Part shown: positions 4,756 through 6,599 of the stretch, piece by piece
Position numbering within the stretch: position 1 is the first letter of the stretch
Layout: every line of letters begins with the position of its first letter
Assembly: GCA_958412345.1 (NCBI GenBank)
Contig: CATYSO010000038.1
Coordinates: 1 to 6,599 of the forward strand
Reading direction: 5' to 3'
DNA length: 6,599 nucleotides
Source: an uncultured Collinsella sp.
GTDB lineage: Bacteria > Actinomycetota > Coriobacteriia > Coriobacteriales > Coriobacteriaceae
Program-made: the position numbers and the translations under genes
Notes under the pieces: generated by a model
The model's database searches: none
Told to the model about the DNA's origin: nothing
Seen by the model: only the letters and a program-made list of their open reading frames with translations

Positions 4756-6450
4756 ATGGCAACTGTTGCCGCACCTATCGATGCTACGTCGACTGCCGCT
4801 TGGAAGGCGCTCGAGGCCCATCAGGAGAAGCTCGAGGCCGAGGGCATCGACCTCAAGGCCTGGTTCGCTGCCGATGCAGAGCGCGTGAACAAGCTGAGCT
4901 TTGACGCCGGTGACCTGCACTTCGACCTGTCCAAGAACCTGGTGACCGATGAGACCGTCAAGCTGCTGTGCGATCTTGCCCGCGAGGTGAAGCTCGAGGA
5001 GCGCCGCGACGCCATGTTCTCCGGCGAGCACATCAACACCACCGAGGACCGCGCCGTCCTGCACACCGCGCTGCGCCGCCCGGCAAGCGAGAGGGGCCAG
5101 CTCATCGTCGATGGCCAGGATGTCGTTGCCGACGTGCACGAGGTCCTCGACCGCATGTATGCCTTCGCCGAGCGCGTGCGCTCCGGTGAGTGGAAGGGTG
5201 TTACCGGCAAAAAGATCGAGCACCTGGTGTCCATCGGCATCGGTGGCTCCGATCTGGGTCCGGTCATGGCCTACGAGGCCCTGCGTCCCTACGCCGACGC
5301 CGGTATTGACTGCCGCTACATCTCCAACATCGACCCCAACGATCAGGCAGAGAAGCTCAAGGGCCTCGATCCCGAGACCACGCTCGTGATCATCGTCTCT
5401 AAGACCTTCACCACGCTCGAGACCCTCACCAACGCTCGCGAGGTCAAGACCTGGATGCTCGAGCAGCTCAAGGCTCAGGGCGCCATCGATGGCTCCGATG
5501 AGCAGAACGCCGAGGCCGTGGCCAAGCACTTTGTCGCCGTTTCCACCGCACTCGAGAAGGTCGAGGCCTTCGGCATCGACCCCGCTAACGCTTTTGGTTT
5601 CTGGAACTGGGTCGGCGGCCGCTACTCTGTCGACTCCGCCGTGGGCCTGTCGCTGATCGTCGTGCTCGGCCCCGAGCGCTTCCAGCAGTTCCTCGAGGGC
5701 TTCCACGCCATCGACGAGTACTTCTGCAACACGCCGCTCGAGAACAACGCCGTCGCGCTGATGGGCCTGCTCAACGTCTGGTACGTCAACTTCTTCGGTT
5801 CCAAGAGCCACGCCGTGCTGCCGTACTGCCAGTACCTGCACCGTTTCCCGGCCTACCTGCAGCAGCTCACCATGGAGTCCAACGGCAAGCACGTCCGCTG
5901 GGACGGCAGCGCTGTGACCTCCGATACCGGTGAGATCTTCTGGGGCGAGCCCGGCACCAACGGTCAGCACGCCTTCTACCAGCTGCTGCACCAGGGCACC
6001 GTGGTGGTTCCGGCCGACTTTATCGCTTTCGCCAACACCGCCAACCCCGCAACCGACAGCGGTCAGGACGTGCATGAGCTGTTCCTGGGCAACTTCCTGG
6101 CCCAGACCAAGGCGCTCGCCTTTGGTAAGACGGCCGATGAGGTGCGCGCCGAGGGCACGCCCGAGCAGATCGTCCCGGCCCGCTGCTTTGAGGGCAACCG
6201 TCCGACGACCTCGATCTTCGGTGACACGCTGACCCCGTTTGCGCTCGGCGAGCTCATCGCCCTGTACGAGCACATCACGTTTGTCGAGGGCACGGTCTGG
6301 GGCATCGACTCCTACGACCAGTGGGGCGTTGAGCTGGGCAAGCAGCTTGCCAAGCAGATTACCCCGGCCTTCCACGACGATGCTGCAAAGGCCGAGCAGG
6401 ACGCCTCGACTCAGGCACTCATCGAGTTCTATCGCGCTCACCGCAAGTAG
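4756..6450 (+). CDS. pgi: Glucose-6-phosphate isomerase
   Basis: The 564-residue enzyme interconverts glucose 6-phosphate and fructose 6-phosphate in glycolysis and gluconeogenesis in the cytosol, usually as a dimer. It has the length of the long bacterial/eukaryotic PGI class. The phosphate-binding segments SIGIGGSDLGP (159-169) and SKTFTTLET (215-223) are intact. So are the first family signature WVGGRYSVDSAVGL (285-298) with R289, and the second, GIDSYDQWGVELGK (516-529). By alignment with known PGIs the catalytic residues are E374 (in MESNGK), H405 (in TNGQH) and K529. The ATG at 4756 follows GAGGAGG with a 5-base spacer; an in-frame GTG at 4729 is inside the leader hairpin and is rejected. 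Codon use is the most biased in the window (CTG/CTC, GAG, GCC, AAG), consistent with high expression. It appears monocistronic, with its own leader and terminator. Confidence 0.98.
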   Translation: MATVAAPIDATSTAAWKALEAHQEKLEAEGIDLKAWFAADAERVNKLSFDAGDLHFDLSKNLVTDETVKLLCDLAREVKLEERRDAMFSGEHINTTEDRAVLHTALRRPASERGQLIVDGQDVVADVHEVLDRMYAFAERVRSGEWKGVTGKKIEHLVSIGIGGSDLGPVMAYEALRPYADAGIDCRYISNIDPNDQAEKLKGLDPETTLVIIVSKTFTTLETLTNAREVKTWMLEQLKAQGAIDGSDEQNAEAVAKHFVAVSTALEKVEAFGIDPANAFGFWNWVGGRYSVDSAVGLSLIVVLGPERFQQFLEGFHAIDEYFCNTPLENNAVALMGLLNVWYVNFFGSKSHAVLPYCQYLHRFPAYLQQLTMESNGKHVRWDGSAVTSDTGEIFWGEPGTNGQHAFYQLLHQGTVVVPADFIAFANTANPATDSGQDVHELFLGNFLAQTKALAFGKTADEVRAEGTPEQIVPARCFEGNRPTTSIFGDTLTPFALGELIALYEHITFVEGTVWGIDSYDQWGVELGKQLAKQITPAFHDDAAKAEQDASTQALIEFYRAHRK

Positions 6451-6479
6451 TCTTTGCCGCTGATTAAGCGTTAAGCAGA

Positions 6480-6513
6480 AAGGGGCCCGTATCCGTTAGG
6501 ATGCGGGCCCCTT
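6480..6513 (+). terminator. Hairpin terminator of pgi
   Basis: A 15-bp stem (6480-6494 with 6499-6513, one G-T wobble) closes on the 4-base loop GTTA. The stem is very GC-rich, with GGGGCCCG pairing to CGGGCCCC. It ends in TT and then GCTGTCT, so the U-tract is short. Its position 29 bases after the pgi stop, with no competing feature, supports intrinsic termination; A residues on the left side would let it act in the other direction too. Confidence 0.8.
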
Positions 6514-6551
6514 GCTGTCTGGATGAATAAGGCAGCGGGCGGCATTGAACT

Positions 6552-6585
6552 GCCTCCCATTTCTTGGACACGAGAAATGGGAGGC
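6552..6585 (+). promoter_or_regulatory. Hairpin sequestering the Shine-Dalgarno of the IS first gene
   Basis: GCCTCCCATTTCT (6552-6564) pairs perfectly over 13 bp with AGAAATGGGAGGC (6573-6585), with an 8-base loop. The right arm contains GGGAGG (6579-6584), the apparent Shine-Dalgarno for the ATG at 6590. TTTT follows the stem, so it might also terminate transcription from pgi. Transcripts entering from outside would fold it and hide the ribosome site; such protection is known for several insertion sequences. Confidence 0.55.
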
Positions 6586-6589
6586 TTTT

Positions 6590-6599
6590 ATGCGTGTCG
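6590..6599 (+). CDS. Start of an ORF leaving the window, probably IS3-family OrfA
   Basis: ATG at 6590-6592 follows GGGAGG with a 5-base spacer and begins M-R-V before the window ends. Three codons say nothing about the product. The identification as transposase OrfA rests only on its position just inside an IS150-like terminus. Confidence 0.35.

Larger units (their letters stand above)
6546..6599 (+). mobile_element. Left end of an IS3-family (IS150-like) insertion sequence, cut by the window edge
   Basis: The sequence begins TGAACTGC, then CTCCC, ATTT and CTTGGAC (to 6569), followed by GAAATGG and a start codon. This closely follows the left end of IS150 as I remember it: TG-ACTGC, CCCATTT, TTGGAC, GAAATGG. 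The end aligns with the inverted end at 32-55 of this window at 19 of 24 positions. The element would continue to the right; its transposase genes are not in view. The family call is from memory of the terminus and not from a search. Confidence 0.55.

Noticed and set aside
4690..6441. A 583-codon open frame on the minus strand opposite pgi
   Set aside because: It is an antisense shadow created by the strong G/C third-position bias of pgi. Its translation is a Val/Leu/Gly/Asp-rich stretch without family motifs, and pgi is unmistakable.

Overview
The window looks like chromosomal DNA of a high-GC, gut-type actinobacterium, most likely a Collinsella-like member of the Coriobacteriia. This is an inference from composition (strong G/C at third codon positions) and gene content: a DUF3793 protein with a flavodoxin, a UvrX-type Y-family polymerase with a YolD partner, and a long-form glucose-6-phosphate isomerase. 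I could not run a search.

Layout, left to right. Bases 1-55 look like the terminus of an IS3-family (IS150-like) insertion sequence lying mostly outside the window. A leftward two-gene unit follows: a DUF3793 protein (597-1301) and, 45 bases downstream, a short-chain flavodoxin (132-551). A clear sigma-70-type promoter and a possible DtxR/MntR-type operator precede it. Divergent from this unit is a membrane-anchored heavy-metal-associated (HMA) protein (1476-1859), with a G/C-block palindrome resembling a CsoR copper operator just upstream. Facing it is a second leftward unit: a Y-family translesion DNA polymerase (2304-3809) overlapping by 8 bases with a YolD-like gene (1886-2311). Its promoter is well formed, and two tandem LexA/SOS-type boxes sit at and just after the transcription start. 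They show that the true polymerase start is well inside the longest open frame.

Rightward genes fill the rest. A 174-residue protein (4032-4556) resembles the N-terminal half of iron-containing alcohol dehydrogenases but has lost the GGGS nucleotide motif and the metal-binding half. Then comes pgi (4756-6450), a complete glucose-6-phosphate isomerase with a GC-rich hairpin in its leader and a strong hairpin terminator (6480-6513). From about 6546 a second IS3/IS150-like terminus begins. It carries a 13-bp hairpin that buries the Shine-Dalgarno of an ORF starting at 6590 and running off the window.

The genes do not form one pathway. They are small, separately regulated units: probable metal or iron response (flavodoxin/DUF3793, HMA protein), SOS mutagenesis (polymerase/YolD) and central carbon metabolism (pgi), between two outward-pointing IS ends. 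The most informative content is in the regulatory DNA. Three intergenic regions each place a different operator-like palindrome directly after the -10 box. I see no CRISPR array, tRNA, rRNA or clearly new multi-gene system.
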